A stretch of 64,000 bases of DNA from contig CAXUKO010000004.1 in NCBI GenBank assembly GCA_964251665.1, forward strand, positions 248,001-312,000, written 5' to 3'. Below the pieces are notes generated by a model. It was not told where the DNA came from, searched no databases, and was given only the letters and a program-made list of their open reading frames with translations. The stretch comes from JBBQLG01 sp964251665. Lineage in GTDB: Bacteria; Bacteroidota; Bacteroidia; Cytophagales; Spirosomataceae. Shown here piece after piece: positions 1 through 8,565 of this stretch; the first letter of the stretch is position 1; each line of letters starts with the position of its first letter. The position numbers and the translations under genes are program-made.

Positions 1-946
1 CCAGCAGCATGGTCTGCCGCTCGGGTGGGATAACGTCCGGGTCGATGCCGCCCTGCGGATGGCTGATGTCCATGGGCCGCACACCGACATGGGGATCGAG
101 AGCTTCGGGCCGTAGTAGCCGCACCAGCTTTTCAAAATCGACCTGGTCGCCGGTTTTAAACGCCCATCGGTAATAATACGGGTACAAATCGCCACCCGGA
201 CGGCCATTGTAATCTGCCCAGGCCGACATGGTGGCAAATACCTCGGCGTTTTGTTCCAGCCCCAGCCCGGACAGCCGCCCCGGCTCGAAACTGGGAATCA
301 CAAAGGCCTGATAGTTGGTATTGGGCTTTAGTTTACGGCCGCACAGCAACCGCGAGTAAGCCCGGTCGGGGTTGGTCTGAATCAGTGTGTCTAACTGGCT
401 GAGGGCAGGGCCCATGTTGTTGGCGGTCAGGGGCGTCAGACCACCCAGGGCCTCGTTGGCATGAACGTGCGCCCAGGCCCAAAGCTCACTGGCGAGGGGG
501 AACACATCGGCCGCGTTGCGTTTCAGCTTTAGGCCCGGCAGCGGTTTGGTCGTATTGTTTTCGTCAAACTCGGTTTTCTCTTCCAGCACCACGAGCGTAA
601 TCCACGGGCGGATGCGGGTGAGGTTCGGGTTGCTGCTGACCGGCGAATACCGCCAGGGGAAATCTTCATCGTAAAACTCAATCAGCGGCAGGTAGTTTGG
701 CTCAAAGTTCGCCGTCTGTCGCTGCGGCTCCGTTCGGACAACGGCTCTCGGGTCGATGCCTACTACATCGCCCGGCCCCACGAGCCGGATGGTCTGGGTT
801 ACGTCGCGGGTGGCACCCGAATCGGAGTTGAGGTGCAGCGTCACGTCGATGCTGGCCCGTTCTTTCACGGCCGTATCGCCATCGGCTTCCTTAATCTGAT
901 TGGCGAGGCCCTGCCGCAGCCAGGGTAAAAAGGTGTAGTGGCTCAT
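1..946 (-). CDS. Unknown protein, 3' end outside window
   Basis: An open frame runs from an ATG at 946 to the window edge without a stop, about 315 residues visible. It starts MSHYTFLPWLRQGL. The frame was checked codon by codon over the first hundred or so residues. No signal peptide or membrane segment is apparent in the visible part. It starts 4 bases after the stop of the DUF6603 gene, so the two are very probably co-transcribed and functionally linked. I do not recognise the family and assign no function. The coding frame is sound; the role is unknown. Confidence 0.8.
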   Translation of the reverse strand, partial: MSHYTFLPWLRQGLANQIKEADGDTAVKERASIDVTLHLNSDSGATRDVTQTIRLVGPGDVVGIDPRAVVRTEPQRQTANFEPNYLPLIEFYDEDFPWRYSPVSSNPNLTRIRPWITLVVLEEKTEFDENNTTKPLPGLKLKRNAADVFPLASELWAWAHVHANEALGGLTPLTANNMGPALSQLDTLIQTNPDRAYSRLLCGRKLKPNTNYQAFVIPSFEPGRLSGLGLEQNAEVFATMSAWADYNGRPGGDLYPYYYRWAFKTGDQVDFEKLVRLLRPEALDPHVGVRPMDISHPQGGIDPDVIPPERQTMLL

Positions 947-950
947 GGAA

Positions 951-3900
951 TCAGAGGGCCTGAAGTTCGAGGTTCGACATGATCTGTAGCTGACGGCTCA
1001 GGGCCGGGTCGGCACTGAACAGGGTGCTGAGGTGTTCGGTGGCCTGCGCCTGGGTCGTAAATACGGTGGTTCCCGTATGAACTTGGAGCGAATCGACGTT
1101 CACGATGCGGTAGGCTTCGTCGGCCAGAATGATTGCTTTGGGCGTCACACCGAAGTCCGCTTTGCTGGTCATCGACAGGGAGGAGCGCGAAGCGGCATTG
1201 CCCGCCAGCAACTGAGAAAACAGCCCCAGACTGAGTATTCCGAAGCGGGCCAGCCGCACCCGGGGGAATTTTGAGTCGATCACAATCTGTTCGTAGCGGA
1301 CAGTTTTGATGGCCGTTTTGTGCGAACGCAGGTCCAGACCGCCCTGCCGGAGTTCGACTCCGCCACGCAGTTTCTCGAACGAGGGCCGGGCCAGCTTCTC
1401 GCTGTTGGTCATCTCCAGAAACTGAGCCGCAGCGAAGTAGTCCTCGAAGGGTGCCGTTGTGAGGGGTGTATCACCCGAGGTGACGGACCCGATGCTGAAC
1501 CGCTGCCCGTCGGACGGCTTTTTGTTGCCGTATTTCTGGATGGTCAAATCGAGCGGAGCGTTGCGCTGGGCAATGCGCAGAAAACCCGCCGGGTGCAGCA
1601 GCACGTCCGTTGTATCGGCGCTGATGTCGCGCAGGGACACCAGCAGGCTGCGGTTGTCGGGCAGGATGGCCTGCCAGCTCTGGCGGGCCTGCAGGGCGTC
1701 GGCGAGTTCCTTGAGCACCTCCACGGTGGGCAGCGGATCATTGGGCCGGTCGCCCCATTCGACATCGAAGCCCACGTGAACGGTAATGAACAGGAGTTTG
1801 AAGGACGCGCTACCGGACACATGCCAGGGCGTCGGCCCGGACAAGTGCGCTTCTACATGAATCGAGAAGAGTACGTCCGTTCCTGACCGTACGGCCAGCA
1901 TCGCTTCAAAATCAACCAGAAACCGGAACGGACTAAACTGAATCAGGGCGTCGTAGGCCATAAAGCCGTAGACGTTGAATTTCCAGGCAGCCGCGTACAA
2001 CTCCACGCGGGAGCCAATCTGTACGGTATTGGAGGTGACGGCAAAATAGTTTTCCAGCCGTAGTCGCGGATTATCTTCCGCCAGCAGGCTGATGGTGATC
2101 CGGCGCATGGTAGTCAGGCCCGCCGGGGGCTGAAACGCCGGGTGGAAACCGCCCACCGACAGAATAAAGCCGGGATTGCTGCCCCAGTTGAGCCGCACGG
2201 CCATATCGCCGGAGAGTGCAAACGTCAGCAGCCGCGAATCGTATAGCGTCGCATCGAAACTAAGGGCACCCTGATCAAAGTCAATCGTACCCAGAAAGTT
2301 AACCTGTAGCCGGAGTAGGGGCAGCTCTTCGCGCGGCAGTGCCGTTCTCAGCACGCCCAGAATCGCGATTCGGATCGGGTTAGGTACCTCGATCACTAAA
2401 CCCAGTTCAATGCTGATGAGCGTGGGGGTGCCCCAGCCGAGAATAAACATGGGACCAAACGCAAACCGGCCCTGCTGAATCGGGAAGATGCGTTCGAGGT
2501 CGCTGACGATGCGGTTGATGTTGGCCACAATGTCTACCGGAAACAGCACACTGCGGATGGCGTTGGTCCGAACACCCTCGCGCAGGGCTTCGAGGTTCAT
2601 GGTCCGGTTCAGGGCCAGCAGCCCGCCAACGCCGTTGAGCGTGAAACCGAACGACAGCTGAATGGGCGGAAACTCGGCTGTAATCAGAATCAGCAGCGAG
2701 AACCCGTCGGAGCCGTCGGGATTTTTGGTGCCGATGATGCCGATGGCTTTCAGGGTCAGAAATCCCTGAAACGTCAGTTCGAGTGCCCCCACGTAACGAC
2801 CCCGTTCGGTATCGATGGATAAGAAACCACCGCCTTTGAACCCACCGGCATCCAGCGAGAGGCCCACGCCCGTGGGTGGCCGGAAACCAAGGCTGAAGTC
2901 GAGCGGCCCAACGACTCCGTCGCGGTTGGGTTTGAATTCGAGGAAGGCGTTGACGCCCATGCCCTCGACGACAGCCTTCAGCGGGCCGAGTTCGGCTTTT
3001 ATGTTGGCACCCAGCCCAATCGGCACCCGGTTACCTTCCAGCCCAACGGTCAGGATCAGCGCCTGTAACTCAATGGGGCCGAGCTGGACGTGTAAGGGCA
3101 ACAGAATCTGAAGCGAGGTACTGCCCCGGAAATACAGGCCGTTGCGGGTGTTGAACCCCACGGTCAAACCAAAATCGGACTCGATGCGGCCAGCCCCGCT
3201 GAAGAGCGTACGCAGAAAGCCATCGGCCCCGCCGAGGTCAATGACTACTTTGCCGTTTTTAATCTCTGCTTCGATGCCAAACACACCCTCTGAACCGGCT
3301 CCGCTTACGACAAAATCAACGCTGGTCTTGGCGATCAGCTGCTTCGCTTCGAGCCGACTTCCACCCGGTGCGCCGATAATGACGTACGTCGTATTAGCCA
3401 GACCAGCCGTAAATTTTACTTCGGTATGGCCCGCCAGTTGCCCCGTTGGTGGCGTGAAGGTGAGCTTGCCGTCGGGCTGAACGGTCAGGCTGGTGGCGGC
3501 TTTCAACTCCCCGTCGAACAGCACATCAACCTGAAAGTCGTTTTGCCGGAAGGGATGACTTTTGTCAACCGTGATTTCGTCGCTGAGTTTAATGATGATA
3601 CCCTTCGGATTCACATCGAGCTTAGGCGACACCTCTACAATGGCCATGTCGAGGACGATGGGGTTAACGCCCTGATCCAGCACGGCCGGCACGCCCGCTA
3701 ACGCCAGCAGGCGCTGACTTTTCTGGAGCAGCGCCACGCCATCGAAAGCCGGGTCGCCCCACTGATAGAGGGTGCGGAGGTGATCGCCGGGACCTCTCAG
3801 AAAATTCAATAACTGGTCGACGTGCAGGTGTCGCTCCAGAAAGGGTGGATGCAGCGGATCGACCGATCCCACATTGCGTGGTGTACGCTCAATAACCCCG

Positions 3901-4376
3901 ATAAAGTCCAGGGCTTCGGCCGCTCCCCGGATGCCTTCGAGGTTGCGGATGATGATGTAATCGAGCAGTCGCCCCGGCAGTTCGGTGGCAAAGGTGTTCA
4001 GTTCGTCGGGGGTAATATCGGGAAAGGGGCCGGCCGCTTTTACGGCATTGGCCAGGGCCGTAAACCCATCGACGACGCTCTTGACGCTGGTGAACAGGTC
4101 CCCGCCTTTACTGATGGTGTCGCTGATGTTCTCGGCCTGAATGGCGGTAATGAGTTGACCGACCAGCGGCAGCAATGGCTGAATTGCCGTAGCCGTTGTC
4201 TGGACCGCGCTCACAAAGCCGGGCGCTGCTTCGAGCGCGGGTGGAAACTGTAGTCCCAGTTCGGCGAATAGCAGCCGGGCTTCATCCGCCTGCATTCGCT
4301 CCTCTAATGGAGCCAGCAGGCGGGCCAGCGAAATAGCAATCCGCTCCAGCGTTCCGTTTGTCGTAGTGTTCGGCAT
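951..4376 (-). CDS. DUF6603 domain protein, 1141 aa
   Basis: Large protein with long stretches of alternating hydrophobic and glycine residues, with recurrent phrases such as GVGLSLDAGGFKGGG around the middle, which I recognise as the DUF6603 type. The N-terminal ~150 residues are helical and alanine/leucine rich. A central beta-rich region (about 400-850) holds the DUF6603 repeats and resembles a beta-sheet scaffold or barrel-like protein. No N-terminal signal peptide is seen. It sits between a serine protease gene upstream (76-base gap) and an unknown gene 4 bases downstream, in one orientation. The biochemical role of the family is not known to me. Family assignment is from memory of sequence character, not a search. 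Confidence 0.85.
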   Translation of the reverse strand: MPNTTTNGTLERIAISLARLLAPLEERMQADEARLLFAELGLQFPPALEAAPGFVSAVQTTATAIQPLLPLVGQLITAIQAENISDTISKGGDLFTSVKSVVDGFTALANAVKAAGPFPDITPDELNTFATELPGRLLDYIIIRNLEGIRGAAEALDFIGVIERTPRNVGSVDPLHPPFLERHLHVDQLLNFLRGPGDHLRTLYQWGDPAFDGVALLQKSQRLLALAGVPAVLDQGVNPIVLDMAIVEVSPKLDVNPKGIIIKLSDEITVDKSHPFRQNDFQVDVLFDGELKAATSLTVQPDGKLTFTPPTGQLAGHTEVKFTAGLANTTYVIIGAPGGSRLEAKQLIAKTSVDFVVSGAGSEGVFGIEAEIKNGKVVIDLGGADGFLRTLFSGAGRIESDFGLTVGFNTRNGLYFRGSTSLQILLPLHVQLGPIELQALILTVGLEGNRVPIGLGANIKAELGPLKAVVEGMGVNAFLEFKPNRDGVVGPLDFSLGFRPPTGVGLSLDAGGFKGGGFLSIDTERGRYVGALELTFQGFLTLKAIGIIGTKNPDGSDGFSLLILITAEFPPIQLSFGFTLNGVGGLLALNRTMNLEALREGVRTNAIRSVLFPVDIVANINRIVSDLERIFPIQQGRFAFGPMFILGWGTPTLISIELGLVIEVPNPIRIAILGVLRTALPREELPLLRLQVNFLGTIDFDQGALSFDATLYDSRLLTFALSGDMAVRLNWGSNPGFILSVGGFHPAFQPPAGLTTMRRITISLLAEDNPRLRLENYFAVTSNTVQIGSRVELYAAAWKFNVYGFMAYDALIQFSPFRFLVDFEAMLAVRSGTDVLFSIHVEAHLSGPTPWHVSGSASFKLLFITVHVGFDVEWGDRPNDPLPTVEVLKELADALQARQSWQAILPDNRSLLVSLRDISADTTDVLLHPAGFLRIAQRNAPLDLTIQKYGNKKPSDGQRFSIGSVTSGDTPLTTAPFEDYFAAAQFLEMTNSEKLARPSFEKLRGGVELRQGGLDLRSHKTAIKTVRYEQIVIDSKFPRVRLARFGILSLGLFSQLLAGNAASRSSLSMTSKADFGVTPKAIILADEAYRIVNVDSLQVHTGTTVFTTQAQATEHLSTLFSADPALSRQLQIMSNLELQAL

Positions 4377-4452
4377 GGTGTACCCCGGACAGGGCTATCC
4401 GGTTGGGTTAGGAATGAGTAGTGTCACAAACGGGCAGTCAATTTGGCAGGGC

Positions 4453-5844
4453 TTACTGCCCGTCTTCGGCCAGCGCTGTTGTGCCGGCCAGTTCCGCCAG
4501 CATCATCTCGATTGTATCGTGGCTACTGGTGGCGTTCAGTATCGATAAAGTGTGCTGACGGATAGCTGCCCGCAGGGGCTGGCTGCCGTGTTCGTCGAGC
4601 ACTGTGGCCATACTCATCAGCAGGGCCTGTACCGTTACACCCTCAATCTCGCGCGGGATGCGGTAAGCGGGTTCTTTGAGACTGCGGAACAGAGCGGCCA
4701 CGAATGCCGGTCCCTGTTTGCGCTGCCACACGACGCCCACTGCCCGCTGCTGCTGAATGAGGTGCATGACCTCAAACCGAAATTCAAGGATCAGATTAAG
4801 CGCAACGGTGCCCGGTTCGGTTTGGCTGAGCGTGCGCCGGAGTCGTCGTAACAGCAGTTGGTTATGGGACAGGAGTTGTTCGGGCGTGGGCCCGGCTGCG
4901 ATCAGGTCGTGGGGATCGGCACCGCCCCCGGCCGCCGGAATGGTAATGCCCATCGCCGTCAGCACGTTAGCGATATTGTTGGCTAGGGTGTTACCGGTAG
5001 CACCGCCCCACAGCAGGCCAACTACCTGGTTGCTGGCGTTGACGATGACTGATCCCGAATCACCATGATCCGAAAACTTGGGTACACCCGCAATGGGCGA
5101 AATACGAATCTGATTCGTAAAATTATTCCCCTCCGTTGAGGAGGCCGGGGCATTTATATCCGTCACCGTCCCGGTGGTGAGGCCCGTAGTGCGGCCTACT
5201 TTACGAACGGTTTCGCCGAAAATGGCGGCTGTTGTACCAGCGATGGCCCCAATGGTATTGATTTCCTGGATGGTGCCAATGCCACTTTTGACAGTAGCGA
5301 TGGCGCAGTCGACCAGTCCGCCCACGGACCCGGCCGCAATGGTGCCGATCTCTCCGCAGGTACAGCAACAGGATTCGGACAAGTCAGGCTGGCCCATTTT
5401 ATCGCCTACCCCCTTGCCAAGCGCGAACATGACGTGGTGGTTGCTCAAAATAACCGTGGCATTATCGGCGGTGCGTTTGGCCACGCAGCCCACCGTACCC
5501 AGCGCACCGGAGCCGTTACCAGTCTGGATACCACCTTTAACGGGCCGGTACTCTGCTTCGTCGGCATGCAGTTCGGTTTTATCCAGTTCGATTACATCCG
5601 TTTTAACACCCAGTATTTCGCCGGGAATCAGCTGGTCGGCGGGAACGTCGGCGGGGGCTTTTTTGCGTTCGACATACACCCGGAACGCAGCCTCGTCGGT
5701 AAGACCGCTGCCGGTTTCTTTCAGGCCGATGCCCACGCCGACAACGCCCGGCAGTTTCATCAGCATTTCTTCGGCCTGTGGGTGCAGACTCTGTAGTCGC
5801 TCCTGCTGGGCAATGAGGTCTTCGCGGCTTTTCATGGGGTACAT
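4453..5844 (-). CDS. Trypsin-like (Nal1-type) serine protease, 463 aa
   Basis: A chymotrypsin-fold protease is supported by a His motif SNHHV near residue 136, an Asp in GGLVDCAIA, and a catalytic Ser in HGDSGS followed by VVGLLWGG. A Cys-rich loop (ESCCCTCGEIG) lies between the His and Asp motifs and could bind a metal or form disulfides. The N-terminal ~110 residues contain a region (PGVVGVGIGLKETG) typical of bacterial Nal1-like proteases. The C-terminal ~130 residues are helical and lack a known domain. No signal peptide is visible, so it is probably cytoplasmic or exported by another route. The start could be MYPMKS or the internal MKSRED three codons later. Its neighbours are a lipoprotein gene (27 bases upstream) and the DUF6603 gene. 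Confidence 0.85.
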   Translation of the reverse strand: MYPMKSREDLIAQQERLQSLHPQAEEMLMKLPGVVGVGIGLKETGSGLTDEAAFRVYVERKKAPADVPADQLIPGEILGVKTDVIELDKTELHADEAEYRPVKGGIQTGNGSGALGTVGCVAKRTADNATVILSNHHVMFALGKGVGDKMGQPDLSESCCCTCGEIGTIAAGSVGGLVDCAIATVKSGIGTIQEINTIGAIAGTTAAIFGETVRKVGRTTGLTTGTVTDINAPASSTEGNNFTNQIRISPIAGVPKFSDHGDSGSVIVNASNQVVGLLWGGATGNTLANNIANVLTAMGITIPAAGGGADPHDLIAAGPTPEQLLSHNQLLLRRLRRTLSQTEPGTVALNLILEFRFEVMHLIQQQRAVGVVWQRKQGPAFVAALFRSLKEPAYRIPREIEGVTVQALLMSMATVLDEHGSQPLRAAIRQHTLSILNATSSHDTIEMMLAELAGTTALAEDGQ

Positions 5845-5871
5845 CAGACGGCCACGCCTGGGGTTTAGGGC

Positions 5872-6252
5872 TTAGTAGCTGTAACTCAATCGAACTTTAT
5901 TCGGAAAAAACAGGATACTGAATGTTCGTCGGCTGCCATTCTGGTGCATTACCGCAATGTCCAGACCGGGGGGCTCCGTCTGTACCGCAGTGGTTGGCAG
6001 GATGGTCTGGCGGACGCAGGGCTGCTGGTCGAACCAGGCTTTAATTGCCCGGGCATTGGTATCTATCGGCTGCTTCGGATCGAGGCTGCTCAGGTAATCG
6101 CTCACCGCCCGGTCAAGGGCCGGACTTACTTTTGTACCCGTCTGGGTTGTCGGCCAGCTATCACATACACCACCCGCTGCTGACTTTCGGCTCTTCGCGC
6201 AGGAAACCTGCAGAAGGGTAAACAAACAGCCGTAGTACAGGGTGAGTCGCAT
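5872..6252 (-). CDS. Small putative lipoprotein, 126 aa
   Basis: The N-terminus MRLTLYYGCLFTLLQVSC reads as a short lipoprotein signal peptide with a lipobox-like LQVSC, giving a lipidated Cys at residue 18. The remainder is about 108 residues with no recognised domain. It is the first gene of the minus-strand set that leads into the serine protease gene 27 bases away. I do not recognise the family. It may tether or assist the protease/DUF6603 module at the envelope, which is inference from position only. Confidence 0.65.
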   Translation of the reverse strand: MRLTLYYGCLFTLLQVSCAKSRKSAAGGVCDSWPTTQTGTKVSPALDRAVSDYLSSLDPKQPIDTNARAIKAWFDQQPCVRQTILPTTAVQTEPPGLDIAVMHQNGSRRTFSILFFPNKVRLSYSY

Positions 6253-6500
6253 GGCATTTGCTAAAAAGTTGATGTCTTACTGATGATTAAGTAAGTACCA
6301 ACGGTCAAAATAGTTCTTAGTCGAAAGACGTAGTCAGGTAAGACAGCCGAAATGTAACAGCCTGATAATGAAATGCAATTGAACCCCGGTAGCTTTTGAG
6401 TGAACGGCAAAAAACGGGTCGTTCCAAACGGTATAACCGCATTTCAGTAGCCTGGAGCCGTCCGCTGCTTTTCTCTGCAAACTGTTACTGCGTCCGTCTG

Positions 6501-8522
6501 ATGATCAAACGACTGCTTTGCTGTACGGTACTGGTTAGCCAGGCCGTTACGGGTCTCAATGCCCAAACCACCCTTCCGCTGGCGAACCGTGCTCCCCTGG
6601 CCCCACTTCGCTACCTGGAAATGCCACTCGGTGCTATCCGGCCCGATGGCTGGCTTCGGCACCAGCTTACCGTCATGCGCGATGGCACGACGGGGCATTT
6701 AGACGAATACTATCCCAAACTCAGGAATGACAATGGCTGGCTCGGTGGTAAGGGCGACGGCTGGGAGGAAACGCCGTACTGGCTCGATGGGGCCGTGCCG
6801 CTGGCTTATCTCCTGAATGACAAACCCCTGATTGAGAAGGTCCAGCGGTACATTAACTGGAGCCTGACCACGCAACGGCCCAACGGCTATTTCGGCCCGC
6901 TGATCAAAGACGAACTGGCGGGTAAAGCCCTGACCAACTGTAGTCAGGGCGAAGACTGGTGGCCGCGCATGGTGATGCTCAAAGTGATGCAGCAGCATTA
7001 TCAGGCAACGGGCGATACCCGCGTTATTCCGTTTATGACCCGCTATTTCCGGTATCAGCTTACCAACCTGAAAACCTGCCCGCTGGGGAAATGGTCCGAA
7101 TGGTCGCAGGCGCGGGGTGGCGACAATATGATGATTGCCTACTGGCTTTATAACCAGACCGGCGACAAATTTCTGCTCGACCTCGGCGATCAGCTAAATG
7201 CCCAGACGATGCCCTGGACGCAGTTTTTTGCCGAACGGAACTGGGTGATGAACGCAGCCGCCCAGCAAAACGGCAACCAGTGGATGAGTCGCCACGCCGT
7301 TAACGTGGGTATGGGACTCAAACTGCCCATCGTCTACGCACAGGCACACGGCAATCGCAACCTCTCGCAGACATTTAAGACTGGCTGGACCGACCTGATG
7401 ACGCTGCACGGCCTGCCCCACGGCATGTTCTCGGGTGATGAAGACCTGCACGGCAACGAACCGACCCAAGGGACCGAATTATGCGCCATTGTTGAGACGA
7501 TGTTTTCGCTCGAACAGGCCATCGCCGTAACGGGTGACCCCACGTACATGGACGCGCTGGAACGGATGACCTACAATGCGCTGCCCACCCAGACCACCGA
7601 CGACTACAACAACCGGCAGTATTTCCAGATGGCCAATCAGGTGCAGGTATCCCGTGGGGTGTACGATTTTTCGCTGCCCTTCGACCGGGGCATGAACAAC
7701 GTATTTGGGCCGTATGCGGGTTACACCTGCTGCACAGCGAATATGCATCAGGGCTGGACCAAGTTTGCCAGCCACCTGTGGTACGCAACCACCGGGGGCG
7801 TCGCTGCCCTCGAATACGCGCCCAACACCCTGACGACGAAGGTAGCAGGCACGCCGATAACCATCGCTGAAGCCACGAATTACCCCTTTGATGATCAGAT
7901 TACCTTTACCATCACGACGCCTAAACCAGTTCAGTTTCCGTTGGAACTGCGCATTCCGGGCTGGTGCGCGCAAGCGACTATTTCGGTAAACGGCCAAATC
8001 CTGCGCAGCGATAAAGGTGGTCAGGTGGTGAAGCTTAGCCGTAGCTGGAAAACCGGCGACCGGGTGACGCTCCAACTGCCCATGCGGGTGACGACGACCA
8101 ACTGGGCCAGAAACTCCCGGGCCGTGGAGCGCGGGCCGCTGGTGTATGCCCTGCGGGTAAAGTCGGAGGTGACCAAACGGGACATTCCCGAAGAAGGCAC
8201 CTACTACGAGTATCAGCCCGGCAGCGTCTGGAACGTTGGCCTGCCGAAAGCGCTGGTCGGCGATCCGGGCAAAAACGTGACCGTGACAACAATGCCAATG
8301 CCTGCCAATTTTGTCTGGAACGAGGCCAATGCACCCATCATCATCACGACTAAAGGCCGCCGGATTCCGAACTGGAAACTGGTCGATGGGGTGGCCCGTC
8401 AGCCTGTATCGGCCCGCGACGGTATTTATAAAGGAGACGTGAGTGATAAGGAGGAGGAAATTACCCTGATTCCGTATGGCTGTACCAAACTGCGTATTGT
8501 CGCCTTTCCGGTAGTTAACTAA
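6501..8522 (+). CDS. Secreted GH127/GH146-like beta-L-arabinofuranosidase
   Basis: The start at 6501 is chosen because it gives a clean signal peptide (MIKRLLCCTVLVSQAVTGLNA); an upstream in-frame ATG at 6396 would add an unlikely basic leader. The body matches the former DUF1680 family, with an early (alpha/alpha)6-barrel region (GWEETPYWLDGAVPLAYLL). The zinc/cysteine catalytic signature is visible: Glu326 and Cys328 in GTELCAIVE, and the Cys410-Cys411 pair in YTCCTANMHQGW. In characterised members one of these cysteines is the nucleophile. The probable role is release of beta-L-arabinofuranose from plant polysaccharides or glycoproteins in the periplasm or outside. A second secreted enzyme follows 43 bases downstream, so the pair is likely an operon. 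Exact substrate is uncertain. Confidence 0.88.
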   Translation: MIKRLLCCTVLVSQAVTGLNAQTTLPLANRAPLAPLRYLEMPLGAIRPDGWLRHQLTVMRDGTTGHLDEYYPKLRNDNGWLGGKGDGWEETPYWLDGAVPLAYLLNDKPLIEKVQRYINWSLTTQRPNGYFGPLIKDELAGKALTNCSQGEDWWPRMVMLKVMQQHYQATGDTRVIPFMTRYFRYQLTNLKTCPLGKWSEWSQARGGDNMMIAYWLYNQTGDKFLLDLGDQLNAQTMPWTQFFAERNWVMNAAAQQNGNQWMSRHAVNVGMGLKLPIVYAQAHGNRNLSQTFKTGWTDLMTLHGLPHGMFSGDEDLHGNEPTQGTELCAIVETMFSLEQAIAVTGDPTYMDALERMTYNALPTQTTDDYNNRQYFQMANQVQVSRGVYDFSLPFDRGMNNVFGPYAGYTCCTANMHQGWTKFASHLWYATTGGVAALEYAPNTLTTKVAGTPITIAEATNYPFDDQITFTITTPKPVQFPLELRIPGWCAQATISVNGQILRSDKGGQVVKLSRSWKTGDRVTLQLPMRVTTTNWARNSRAVERGPLVYALRVKSEVTKRDIPEEGTYYEYQPGSVWNVGLPKALVGDPGKNVTVTTMPMPANFVWNEANAPIIITTKGRRIPNWKLVDGVARQPVSARDGIYKGDVSDKEEEITLIPYGCTKLRIVAFPVVN

Positions 8523-8565
8523 GCGCCGGGCTACTTCCTCACCTGCCCATCAACCAACGTTTTTC

